Shown: positions 18,033-24,700 of the stretch, piece after piece
Numbering within the stretch: position 1 is the stretch's first letter
Layout of the letters: every line of letters starts with the position of its first letter
Source: Paludibacteraceae bacterium
Lineage (GTDB): Bacteria; Bacteroidota; Bacteroidia; Bacteroidales; Paludibacteraceae
Assembly (NCBI GenBank): GCA_024405855.1
Contig: JAKSNZ010000018.1
Location: forward strand, 1-32,696
Direction: 5' to 3'
DNA: 32,696 bases
Translations under genes and position numbers: made by a program
The notes under the pieces: model-generated
What the model was told of the DNA's origin: nothing
The model's database searches: none
Seen by the model: only the letters and a program-made list of their open reading frames with translations

Positions 18033-18995
18033 ATGAAAAAGAATTTATTTTTAGTTGCGTTCTTACTTCTGGGCACTACATTGTTTGCTCAGAGTGACTT
18101 TACATTGTCAGAACAAATGTTCTCACGTATCAATCAGAACCCTTCTGCCATTGGTAATAATGAAAATGTACAGTTGTTTACATCAACACGTTTACAGTGG
18201 GCGTCACAAGGCTTGGCGGTAACTCCTACATCTGCCTTGTTGAACGGACACTATTATATTGAAAAGGCAAAGTCAGGTGTAGGTCTAAGTTTTGTGTATG
18301 ATGAACTTGGTCTTGCAAACCAAACAATTAACGCAAAATTGTGCTACGCTTACAATCTTGACCTTAGAGAAGACATGCTTTTGTCATTGGGTCTCTCTTT
18401 GGGTGTTATAAACAAACGTTTTGACCCTGCTCGTCATACTTGGAAAGACCCTTCTGACCCACTGATTCCTCAAGAGGTTATACAAACCACTAATTTTGAC
18501 CTTGACTTTGGTTTTGAGTGGTCATGGAAATATCTTCTTGTAGGTTTCTCTATGACACACATGCCAAATATAAGCAAGGAGGTTTCAACAGTTGTGGCTC
18601 CTGCTCATATTTATGCATACGTTAGAGGAAATGTGCCTCTTCCAAAGCAGTTCAGTTTGGTTCCTGCATTTGCATTTACTAATGTAGGCGCACTTAACAA
18701 ACCTGCTGAAGGTTACAAACTTGAAAATGACAATATTCTTAACTTCAGCCTTACTGCAATGTACCAAGGCAAATATTGGTTTGGAATTGGCTACAGGGGT
18801 GGTTACACAGGTTTGAAGGACTATCCTTTCTCAAGCGATATGCTCTCATTTATGATTGGTGCAGAGTGGCATTGGTTGCGTATAGGATACTGTTATGATA
18901 TGAGCGTTGGTAAGAATCTGCGTCAGTATTCTTCAAACACTCATGAAATTATATTGTCATTCAATATTCCTACAAAATATCCTGCTAAGTGGTAA
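18033..18995 (+). CDS. Type IX secretion membrane protein, PorP/SprF family
   Basis: A predicted outer-membrane beta-barrel of 320 residues with a signal peptide (ending L-F-A-Q). The first mature segment has the family pattern S-E-Q-M-F-S-R-I-N-Q-N-P-S-A-I-G-N, followed by amphipathic strands (V-G-L-S-F-V-Y-D-E-L-G, F-G-I-G-Y-R-G-G) and a C-terminal I-I-L-S-F-N-I strand. In gliding Flavobacteria SprF is required for export and attachment of the type B adhesin SprB; the adhesin two genes upstream is the likely client here. ATG 18033 is preferred to 18018 because it directly precedes the signal peptide. Confidence 0.93.
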   Translation: MKKNLFLVAFLLLGTTLFAQSDFTLSEQMFSRINQNPSAIGNNENVQLFTSTRLQWASQGLAVTPTSALLNGHYYIEKAKSGVGLSFVYDELGLANQTINAKLCYAYNLDLREDMLLSLGLSLGVINKRFDPARHTWKDPSDPLIPQEVIQTTNFDLDFGFEWSWKYLLVGFSMTHMPNISKEVSTVVAPAHIYAYVRGNVPLPKQFSLVPAFAFTNVGALNKPAEGYKLENDNILNFSLTAMYQGKYWFGIGYRGGYTGLKDYPFSSDMLSFMIGAEWHWLRIGYCYDMSVGKNLRQYSSNTHEIILSFNIPTKYPAKW

Positions 18996-18997
18996 TT

Positions 18998-19531
18998 ATG
19001 AAAAAGTTTTTGTTGCTATTGTGCGTTGTTGTTGCTACGGCTTGTACTGCAAGCAAATACACTCCTGAAATGTATGAGCGTGCCATTGCTTACGCTGATA
19101 CCGTTCCTGTCTATATTCACGATACAATTATTATCAGAGACACGGTTGTAGTAAGGGATACGGTTATAATAAAGGAACAGGTTGCCGCTCCTGTTGTAGC
19201 ACCTGTTGTAGTTCCTGCCGCATCGCCTGCGGCATCGCCATCGCCTGCCGCATCGTCTGCCGCTTCAAATGAATTTAGGGACGAAGACGGCAATACATTG
19301 CAGCAACAATATCATATAGTGCTTGGAGTTTTTCAGAATAAACTTAATGCCCAAAATCTTGTAGACAATATAATGCAGAAAGGAGAGGGTTCTCCATCAA
19401 TAGCAATAGGTCCTGACGGGCTGTACAGAGTGTTCTATTTTTCATCAAATAATGAATCAGAGGCTCGCTCCGTTCTTGCTGATGCAAAGGATGATTATCC
19501 GTCTGCTTGGTTGCTGAACACTAAAAAGTAA
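18998..19531 (+). CDS. SPOR-domain lipoprotein
   Basis: A 177-residue lipoprotein (A-T-A-C, lipid Cys16). After the N-terminus comes a repeated strand D-T-I-I-I-R-D-T-V-V-V-R-D-T-V-I-I-K, then an Ala/Pro/Ser linker with A-A-S-P units. Residues ~100-175 form a SPOR domain (Y-H-I-V-L-G-V-F-Q-N-K-L-N-A-Q-N-L, Y-R-V-F-Y-F). SPOR domains bind denuded peptidoglycan glycans, so this is a second possible wall tether in the operon. The ATG at 18998 is 3 nt after the preceding stop; a GTG at 18989 would only add three residues. Its stop overlaps the gldB start by one base (TAATG). Confidence 0.88.
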   Translation: MKKFLLLLCVVVATACTASKYTPEMYERAIAYADTVPVYIHDTIIIRDTVVVRDTVIIKEQVAAPVVAPVVVPAASPAASPSPAASSAASNEFRDEDGNTLQQQYHIVLGVFQNKLNAQNLVDNIMQKGEGSPSIAIGPDGLYRVFYFSSNNESEARSVLADAKDDYPSAWLLNTKK

Positions 19532-20478
19532 TGAGAAAACACTTATATTCATGTGTTTTGGCTATATGCTTTGCACTTGTATCTTGTTCAAAAATAGATA
19601 CAAGTGCAAACCTTATTGAGGTGGAGCGTTTTGACAGAGATGTGTTTACGCTTGACACCCTTCAGTTAAGGCAAAAATACGGTGAGTTTCTGCCTGTTTA
19701 TGTGTATGGCGTGTTAAGGTTGCCGTCAATAGACCAACTCTACAGATTCACTTCAGACAGTGGCATTGTGGCGTTGAATGCAGACGTGCAGCGTATATAT
19801 GCAAGTCACACTTCAACGGAACAGGAGTTGAACACCGCCTTTAACTATTACCATCACTATTTTCCTGATATGGAGATACCGCGCGTGCTGTTCCATATTT
19901 CAGGTTTTAATCAGGCAATAGTAACTGCTGACGGCTTTCTTTCAGCAAGTATTGACCAATATTTAGGCTCTGACTATGAGCCTTATCAAAGTGTTGCCTA
20001 CGGTTATGAAATTCCGTTTATGACAAAGGAGCAGTTGCCCATTGATATGATGTATGGTTGGGTTACGTCTGTTTTTCAGGAGACCCTTACAGGAGACAGG
20101 CTTATTGACCAAATGGTTTTTCAAGGCAAGTTGATGTATCTTCTTAAACTTTTCTTCCCCGATACCCCTGAATGTAACCTTTTGGGCTACACCCAAGAGC
20201 AGTTTGAATGGTGTGAACAATATGAAAAAGAGGTTTGGGGCTACATAATGGAGAACAGGGAGTTGTTCTCAACTGATTGGAAGACCTCCACTAAATATTT
20301 GTCACCTGCTCCGTTTACATCGGGGCTTAGCAGGGAATCTCCAGGAAAAATAGGGGTTTATATGGGTTATAAGATAGTGAAGTCATATATGAAGCACAAT
20401 TCTGATGTAACCCCTGCACAACTTATGCAGCCTGTTGAGAGTCAGCAGTTTTTGCAGGGTGCGGAGTACAGACCATAA
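19531..20478 (+). CDS. gldB: Gliding motility lipoprotein GldB
   Basis: A 315-residue lipoprotein (A-L-V-S-C, Cys19). It has V-E-R-F-D-R-D-V-F, the Y-Y-H-H-Y-F-P-D segment, the A-S-I-D-Q-Y-L-G region, L-L-G-Y-T-Q-E-Q-F-E-W-C and S-P-G-K-I-G-V-Y-M-G-Y-K-I-V-x-S-Y-M near the end, all in the order seen in Flavobacterium GldB. GldB is essential for gliding in that genus, but its biochemical role is unknown. Here it is the last gene of the surface operon and is translationally coupled to the SPOR gene. Homologues also occur in non-gliding Bacteroidota, so motility does not follow from its presence. Confidence 0.9.
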   Translation: MRKHLYSCVLAICFALVSCSKIDTSANLIEVERFDRDVFTLDTLQLRQKYGEFLPVYVYGVLRLPSIDQLYRFTSDSGIVALNADVQRIYASHTSTEQELNTAFNYYHHYFPDMEIPRVLFHISGFNQAIVTADGFLSASIDQYLGSDYEPYQSVAYGYEIPFMTKEQLPIDMMYGWVTSVFQETLTGDRLIDQMVFQGKLMYLLKLFFPDTPECNLLGYTQEQFEWCEQYEKEVWGYIMENRELFSTDWKTSTKYLSPAPFTSGLSRESPGKIGVYMGYKIVKSYMKHNSDVTPAQLMQPVESQQFLQGAEYRP

Positions 20479-20507
20479 TAAAGGAGAAATGAGAGTAACC
20501 ATTATCA

Positions 20508-20566
20508 CGTCATCTCGAGCAAAGCGAGAGATCTTAATAAAGATATCTCACTACGTTCAATATGAC
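20508..20566. repeat. Dispersed palindromic repeat, gldB-prfB gap
   Basis: Starts with CGTCATCTCGAGC and contains CTCG/CGAG and GAGATCTT / AAGATATCTC arms around A/T loops, ending in ATATGAC. It belongs to the CGTCATTYTGAG family that also occurs at 1296, 24513 and 30616. Confidence 0.6.
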
Positions 20567-20583
20567 TAAGAAAAATAAAATTA

Positions 20584-20615
20584 TTTGTGTATCAGTCTGC
20601 TTTTTATTATTTTTG
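20584..20615 (+). promoter_or_regulatory. Bacteroidetes-type promoter of prfB
   Basis: TTTG at 20584-20587 and TATTTTTG at 20608-20615 with a 20-bp spacer; the prfB ATG is at 20641, giving a leader of about 18 nt. Confidence 0.65.
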
Positions 20616-20640
20616 CAACGGAATTAAAATTTTTGACGGA

Positions 20641-21742
20641 ATGATTACTGCAGAACAACTGAAAGAACTTCAAGAACGTACTGACGCTCTAAGGAGGTAT
20701 CTTTGACATAGACGGAAAACTTGTTCAGATTCAGGAGGAGGAACTGCGTACCCAAGACCCTGATTTCTGGAATAAAATAGATGAGGCTCATGCCCAAATG
20801 AAGAAGGTAAAGGACCTGAAGCGTTGGGTTGAGGGCTACAATGATGTAAAGAAGGCGGTTGAGGAACTTGCACTTGCTGTTGATTTCTTTAAGGAGGGCG
20901 TTTCTACAGAGGCTGAAGTGGATTCAGCATACGCTTTGGCGTTAAAACTGATTGAAGATTTGGAAATGAAGAATATGTTGTCTTCTGAGGAGGATAACAT
21001 GGGTTGTTCATTGAAGATAGTTTCAGGTGCAGGTGGAACGGAGAGTCAGGATTGGGCATCGATGCTTCTTAGAATGTATCAGCGTTACTGTGAAAGAGTG
21101 GGCTATAAGGTTACAATGAGTAACTATCAGGAGGGCGATGAGGCTGGCATTAAGACTGCATCGCTGACTATTGAGGGCGATTTTGCATACGGATACCTAA
21201 AGAGTGAGAACGGTGTGCATCGTTTGGTAAGGGTATCGCCGTATAATGCACAAGGAAAACGTATGACATCATTTGCATCGGTGTTTGTGATACCGCTTAT
21301 TGATGACAGTATTGAGGTTAAGATAGACCCAGCACTGCTTAGTTGGGATACTTTCCGTAGTGGCGGAGCAGGCGGTCAGAATGTAAATAAGGTGGAGTCA
21401 GGTGTACGTTTGCGTTATCAGTTCAAAGACCCTTATACAGGTGAAGAGGAGGAGATTCTTATTGAGAATACTGAGACGCGTGACCAACCTAAGAACCGTG
21501 AGAATGCCTTGCGTTTGTTAAAGAGCCAACTTTATGAGCGTGAGTTGCAGCATCGCAATGCAGAGAAGGCTAAGATAGAGGCTGACAAGAAAAAGATAGA
21601 GTGGGGTTCTCAAATTCGTTCATACGTGTTTGATGACCGCCGTGTCAAGGACCACCGCACCAACTACCAAACCTCTGATGTACAAGGGGTAATGGATGGA
21701 GATATAGGAGGGTTTATTAAGGCGTATTTGATGGAATTTTAA
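20641..21742 (+). CDS. prfB: Peptide chain release factor 2 with programmed +1 frameshift
   Basis: RF2 ends translation at UGA and UAA. The first frame runs from the ATG at 20641 through 21 codons to TGA at 20704-20706. Slipping by +1 on CTT (20701-20703) resumes at GAC (20705) and gives a 366-residue protein, the size of E. coli RF2. The site AGGAGG TAT CTT TGA C is the classical autoregulatory one: low RF2 lets the ribosome stall and shift. The catalytic GGQ is at about residues 244-246 (S-G-G-A-G-G-Q-N-V-N). The stop-recognition tripeptide reads S-P-Y (V-R-V-S-P-Y-N-A-Q) where E. coli has S-P-F. An ATG at 20798 would give an N-terminally cut protein and is not the start. Confidence 0.97.
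20692..20707 (+). promoter_or_regulatory. prfB programmed frameshift site
   Basis: AGGAGGTATCTTTGAC: an internal Shine-Dalgarno element, three bases, the CTT slip codon and the in-frame TGA followed by C, a weak termination context. It has the E. coli spacing. Confidence 0.95.
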
Positions 21743-21781
21743 TGGTGAATTGTGGAATCGGTGAATCGACAGATTCATTAA

Positions 21782-21813
21782 CGATTAACCGATTAAACGA
21801 TTAACCGATTAAC
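21782..21813. repeat. Octamer array CGATTAAC x4 before lysS
   Basis: Four contiguous units at 21782, 21790, 21798 and 21806, one with a C-to-A change. Upstream at 21763-21778 is a hairpin TGAATC-GACA-GATTCA. The arrays fill the prfB-lysS gap and end 9 nt before the lysS ATG. Confidence 0.75.
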
Positions 21814-21822
21814 CAATATTTT

Positions 21823-23325
21823 ATGGAAAATTTAAACGACCAGGAGCAATTCAGACGTGAGAGTCTGGGAAAATTAAGGGAGATGGGTATTAACCCGTAT
21901 CCTGCAGCAGAGTATGTTGTAAATGCCTATTCTGATGAAGTTAAGGCAAATTTCAGTGAGGAGGGTGAACCGCGTCAGGTATCAATGGCTGGCAGACTTA
22001 TGAGCCGCCGAATAATGGGTAAGGCATCGTTTGCTGACTTAAAGGATTCAAAAGGCAGAATACAACTTTATGTATCGCGTGATGAGATTTGCCCTGGCGA
22101 TGATAAAGAGTTGTATAACACCGTATTTAAGAAACTGCTTGATATTGGCGATTTTATAGGTGTAAAGGGTTATGTTTTCCGCACTCAGACCGGTGAGATT
22201 TCCGTTCATGTGTCTGAACTTACTGTGCTTAGCAAGTCTCTAAGACCTTTGCCTATTGTTAAGGAGAAGGACGGTGTGGTTTATGATGATTTCTCTGACC
22301 CTGAATTAAGGTTCCGTCAGCGTTATGTTGATTTGGTTGTGAATGAGGGTGTCAAGGATATTTTCCTAAAGCGCAACAAGGTTTACCGCTCAATGCGTGA
22401 ATTCTTTGATTCAAAAGGCTATTTGGAGGTGGAGACACCTATTCTGCAATCCATTCCGGGCGGAGCATCGGCAAGGCCATTCATTACACACCATAATGCA
22501 CTTGATATACCGCTATACTTGCGTATCGCCGATGAACTTTACTTGAAACGCCTGATTGTGGGTGGTTTTGAGGGTGTTTATGAGTTCTCAAAGAATTTCA
22601 GTAATGAGGGTATGGACCGCACTCATAATCCTGAGTTCACCTGTATGGAGATTTATATCTCTTACAAGGATTACAACTGGATGATGGACTTTACAGAGGC
22701 TATGCTTGAGAAGATTTGCATCGATGTAAACGGCACTACAGAGGTTAAGGTAGGCGATAATATAATTTCATTTAAGCGTCCGTTCAAGCGTATCACTATG
22801 ATAGATTCCATTAAGGAGTTTACGGGTATTGATATTACAGGCATGGATGAAGATGCCCTGCGTGGGGTTTGCAAGCAACTTCATATTGAGGTTGATGACT
22901 CTTTTGGCAAAGGCAAACTGATTGATGAGATTTTTGGCGAGAAGTGTGAGGGTAAATACATACAGCCTACTTTTATAACTGATTATCCTATAGAGATGTC
23001 GCCTCTGTGCAAGCGTCACAGAAACAATCCTGACCTTACAGAGCGTTTTGAACTTATGGTTAACGGTAAGGAACTTTGCAATGCTTATTCAGAACTTAAT
23101 GACCCTGTTGACCAATATGAGCGTTTCCAAGAGCAACTTAAACTTAGCCAAAAAGGTGATGATGAGGCTATGTTCATAGATATGGACTTTGTGCGTGCAT
23201 TGGAATACGGTATGCCGCCTACATCAGGTATGGGCATCGGCATTGACCGCCTTGTAATGCTTATGACAGGTCAGACCACCATTCAGGAGGTTCTGCTCTT
23301 CCCGCAGATGAAGCCGCAAAAATAA
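21823..23325 (+). CDS. lysS: Lysyl-tRNA synthetase, class II
   Basis: Charges tRNA-Lys with lysine. The 500 residues comprise an N-terminal OB-fold anticodon-binding domain (~55-150, with [10 protein letters not shown] and F-A-D-L-K-D) and a class II catalytic core. Motif 2 is [15 protein letters not shown] and motif 3 is [14 protein letters not shown]. The length is close to E. coli LysS (505), shorter than the ~575 residues common in Bacteroides. It follows prfB by 80 bp; the prfB-lysS pair also exists in Enterobacteria. Confidence 0.97.
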   Translation: MENLNDQEQFRRESLGKLREMGINPYPAAEYVVNAYSDEVKANFSEEGEPRQVSMAGRLMSRRIMGKASFADLKDSKGRIQLYVSRDEICPGDDKELYNTVFKKLLDIGDFIGVKGYVFRTQTGEISVHVSELTVLSKSLRPLPIVKEKDGVVYDDFSDPELRFRQRYVDLVVNEGVKDIFLKRNKVYRSMREFFDSKGYLEVETPILQSIPGGASARPFITHHNALDIPLYLRIADELYLKRLIVGGFEGVYEFSKNFSNEGMDRTHNPEFTCMEIYISYKDYNWMMDFTEAMLEKICIDVNGTTEVKVGDNIISFKRPFKRITMIDSIKEFTGIDITGMDEDALRGVCKQLHIEVDDSFGKGKLIDEIFGEKCEGKYIQPTFITDYPIEMSPLCKRHRNNPDLTERFELMVNGKELCNAYSELNDPVDQYERFQEQLKLSQKGDDEAMFIDMDFVRALEYGMPPTSGMGIGIDRLVMLMTGQTTIQEVLLFPQMKPQK

Positions 23326-23329
23326 AAAA

Positions 23330-23385
23330 GTGTACATATTTGTGTACACAAAATTTGCATAATAAAAAATTTATGTATATTTTTG
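23330..23385 (+). promoter_or_regulatory. Promoter and probable operator of the YefM/YoeB pair
   Basis: TTTG at 23354-23357 and TATTTTTG at 23378-23385 with a 20-bp spacer. Immediately upstream a perfect inverted repeat GTGTACA-N6-TGTACAC (23330-23349) is placed to serve as the autoregulatory operator, as is usual for YefM-type antitoxins. It is not followed by a T-run, so a terminator for lysS is less likely. Confidence 0.6.
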
Positions 23386-23407
23386 TGACATAAATATAAT
23401 GTTAATT

Positions 23408-23659
23408 ATGGAAGCAATATCAGTTAGAGCATTTAGGAGTAATATGGCTGCATCATTTAATTTAGTAGATGCTGGTGAGCGTGTTTTTGTCAGACGTAAC
23501 AGAAACTTGTATGCCATTGTGCCTATTGATGATAATGATTTTGAGGCATCTCCTAGTCTGCTTGCAAAGATTAACAGTGCCAGAGAAGAAATAGCGAATG
23601 GAGAATGTGTGGTTTGTAAGACAAAAGATGATATTAACGCTATGCTTGCTTCATTATGA
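23408..23659 (+). CDS. Phd/YefM-type antitoxin
   Basis: An 83-residue protein starting M-E-A-I-S-V-R-A-F-R-S-N-M-A-A-S-F, the fold entry of Phd/YefM antitoxins, followed by E-R-V-F-V-R-R-N-R-N-L-Y-A-I-V-P-I. The C-terminal half is charged and would wrap the toxin. The ATG at 23408 is preferred to 23399 (three extra residues) by comparison with the family. It overlaps the toxin by ATGA at 23656-23659, and the antitoxin-first order supports the call. Confidence 0.88.
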   Translation: MEAISVRAFRSNMAASFNLVDAGERVFVRRNRNLYAIVPIDDNDFEASPSLLAKINSAREEIANGECVVCKTKDDINAMLASL

Positions 23660-23934
23660 GTGTTTATACCATTGTGTTTGCTGCTTCCACTCTTAAGGTG
23701 TTGAAGAAATGGAAGAAATCAAGTCCGCAATTATACAAAAAAGCATCCATTATAATTAATGAGTTATCTGAAAATCCTCGTGTCGGACTGGGGCATCCAG
23801 AGCCATTAGTAGGTGGAGATGGCGTTACTTGGTCTAGAAGAATATCTGGTAATGAGCGTGTTATCTACGATATTCACGATGAAATTGTAGAGGTGTATAT
23901 TCTTCAACTTGGTGGTCATTACAGGGATAAATAA
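23656..23934 (+). CDS. YoeB/Txe family mRNA-interferase toxin
   Basis: A 92-residue ribosome-dependent endoribonuclease of the RelE superfamily. It has L-K-K-W-K-K-S-S-P-Q-L-Y-K-K-A, G-H-P-E-P-L (Glu49), T-W-S-R-R-I (Arg61/62), E-R-V-I-Y-D-I (Arg68) and the C-terminal G-G-H-Y (His88, Tyr89), matching the YoeB catalytic set Glu46, Arg65, His83 and Tyr84. All catalytic positions are kept, so it is probably active. It is coupled to the antitoxin. Confidence 0.92.
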   Translation: MSVYTIVFAASTLKVLKKWKKSSPQLYKKASIIINELSENPRVGLGHPEPLVGGDGVTWSRRISGNERVIYDIHDEIVEVYILQLGGHYRDK

Positions 23935-23959
23935 TCAAAAAAATCTTTAATTTTTTCAT

Positions 23960-24145
23960 GTAACTTTACTCGTGGCTATGCCACTCGTGAAGTTAACTGT
24001 CACTCAGCAAAAACCAAAAACGTTCCGTTTTTTATAAAAGTTGTACTCTGGTACTATGTAAACAAGTTTCCAAGTACCATCGTACAATTTTATCCAAAAA
24101 AATCTGCGATTTTTTTTGGTTTTTGCTTTCGTTTGTGTAACTTTG
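23960..24145 (+). repeat. Folded repeat element, copy 1, ending in a promoter
   Basis: Hairpin TAACTT/AAGTTA with inner GTGGC/GCCAC (23961-23995) leads to a cloverleaf-like unit closed by a perfect 14-bp stem GCAAAAACCAAAAA (24007-24020) with 24113-24126. Inside are the small hairpin AAAACG-TTC-CGTTTT, a longer arm ATAAAAGTTGTAC/GTACAATTTTAT containing GGTACT/AGTACC, and a 9-bp hairpin around TGC (24096-24116). The right end is TTTG (24115-24118), N19, TAACTTTG (24138-24145), a good Bacteroidetes promoter. The same architecture recurs at 31647-31832 with changed but still paired bases. No long open frame is credible inside. Confidence 0.8.
24115..24145 (+). promoter_or_regulatory. Bacteroidetes-type promoter of the structured RNA
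   Basis: TTTG (24115-24118) and TAACTTTG (24138-24145) with a 19-bp spacer, the best promoter match in the window. The start of transcription is expected near 24151. Confidence 0.75.
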
Positions 24146-24151
24146 TCCCGT

Positions 24152-24454
24152 AGTCCACGCTGACGGCTCCGTTGTGGAGTGGGTTGTGGGCTATGGGGTG
24201 TAGGTTTGAGACCTATAGATGACATATTAAAAGGCGTTTAAGACGCTTTGTTCTTGGCTAGTCTGAATCTGGTAAATTATAGCATCCAAGACAATGCGAC
24301 ATTAAATGTCCTGCGGATATGTATATAGTATGTGCTATTAACTACGATACACATAAATACATATCAGCGTGGACTCGGTGTTGCTTGTTCAGATGTGAGG
24401 GCAATACCAGAGCCTAGACTAGCGGAACAGCAACAATGCAGTCCCGCTTTTTTT
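24152..24454 (+). ncRNA. Putative structured noncoding RNA of unknown family, ~300 nt
   Basis: It begins just after a strong promoter and ends in a strong intrinsic terminator, with no plausible reading frame. AGTCCACGCTGA (24152-24163) pairs perfectly with TCAGCGTGGACT (24364-24375), closing a ~200-nt domain. Inside are hairpins TAGGT/ACCTA (~24201), AAGGCGT/ACGCTTT (~24231), CTTGG/CCAAG (~24251-24284), and a long stem GATATGTAT/ATACATATC (24316-24324 with 24357-24365) with inner TATGTG/CACATA. A second domain has GGTGTTGC/GGCAATACC (~24377-24410). GCTAGTCT (~24255) can also pair with AGACTAGC (~24415), a possible pseudoknot. Landmarks of tmRNA, RNase P RNA and SRP RNA were not seen. Confidence 0.65.
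24421..24454 (+). terminator. Intrinsic terminator of the structured RNA
   Basis: Hairpin with arms AGCGG-AC-GCA and TGC-GT-CCGCT, two single mismatches and a four-base loop (24421-24448), followed by seven T residues (24448-24454). Confidence 0.8.
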
Positions 24455-24473
24455 ATGCCTGTTTGTAAGCAAT

Positions 24474-24505
24474 GGTGATTCGGTGATGCGGTGATTCGGT
24501 GATGC
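24474..24505. repeat. Octamer array GGTGATTC/GGTGATGC x4
   Basis: Four contiguous octamers at 24474, 24482, 24490 and 24498, alternating GGTGATTC and GGTGATGC. It directly follows the RNA terminator region and precedes the dispersed palindromic repeat. Confidence 0.75.
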
Positions 24506-24512
24506 GACATCT

Positions 24513-24606
24513 CGTCATTCTGAGCACGAAGTGCGAAGAATCTCAAGGTATTCCGTCATTTGACTACGTCCAGCTAACGCAGTCGAGCGATAGCGAGAAA
24601 TCTCGG
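24513..24606. repeat. Two dispersed palindromic repeats in tandem
   Basis: The first unit starts CGTCATTCTGAGCACGAAG and ends GAAGAATCTC (24513-24544). The second begins CCGTCATTTGACTACG and contains CGAGCGATAGCG before AAATCTCGGG (24553-24606). The core is shared with 1296, 20508 and 30616. From 24607 to the DUF262 start at 24701 nothing further was recognised apart from weak promoter-like T-rich DNA. Confidence 0.65.
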
Positions 24607-24700
24607 GCTAATTATTTAAAAGTGGAAACATTTGGAGCGACGTTCTTTATTACGGAAGATTCAAAAGCACAATTGAGTATTAACAATATTGTTAAATAAT

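Noticed and set aside
20798..21742. prfB starting at ATG 20798
   Set aside because: The programmed frameshift at 20701-20706 joins the upstream frame and gives the full RF2 length.
24004..24225. 73-codon minus-strand frame across element copy 1
   Set aside because: It runs through the A/T stems of the repeat and into the RNA gene and has no start signal.
24152..24375. Retron-like msr/msd (paired 12-bp ends like a1/a2)
   Set aside because: No reverse transcriptase is encoded anywhere nearby, and the terminator lies 80 nt beyond the right arm.
24152..24454. tmRNA, RNase P RNA or SRP RNA
   Set aside because: No tRNA-like ends or CCA, no GAGGAAAGTCC-like P RNA core and no SRP apical loop were seen.
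24499..24699. 66-codon open frame before the DUF262 gene
   Set aside because: It consists of octamer and palindromic repeats and resembles no protein.
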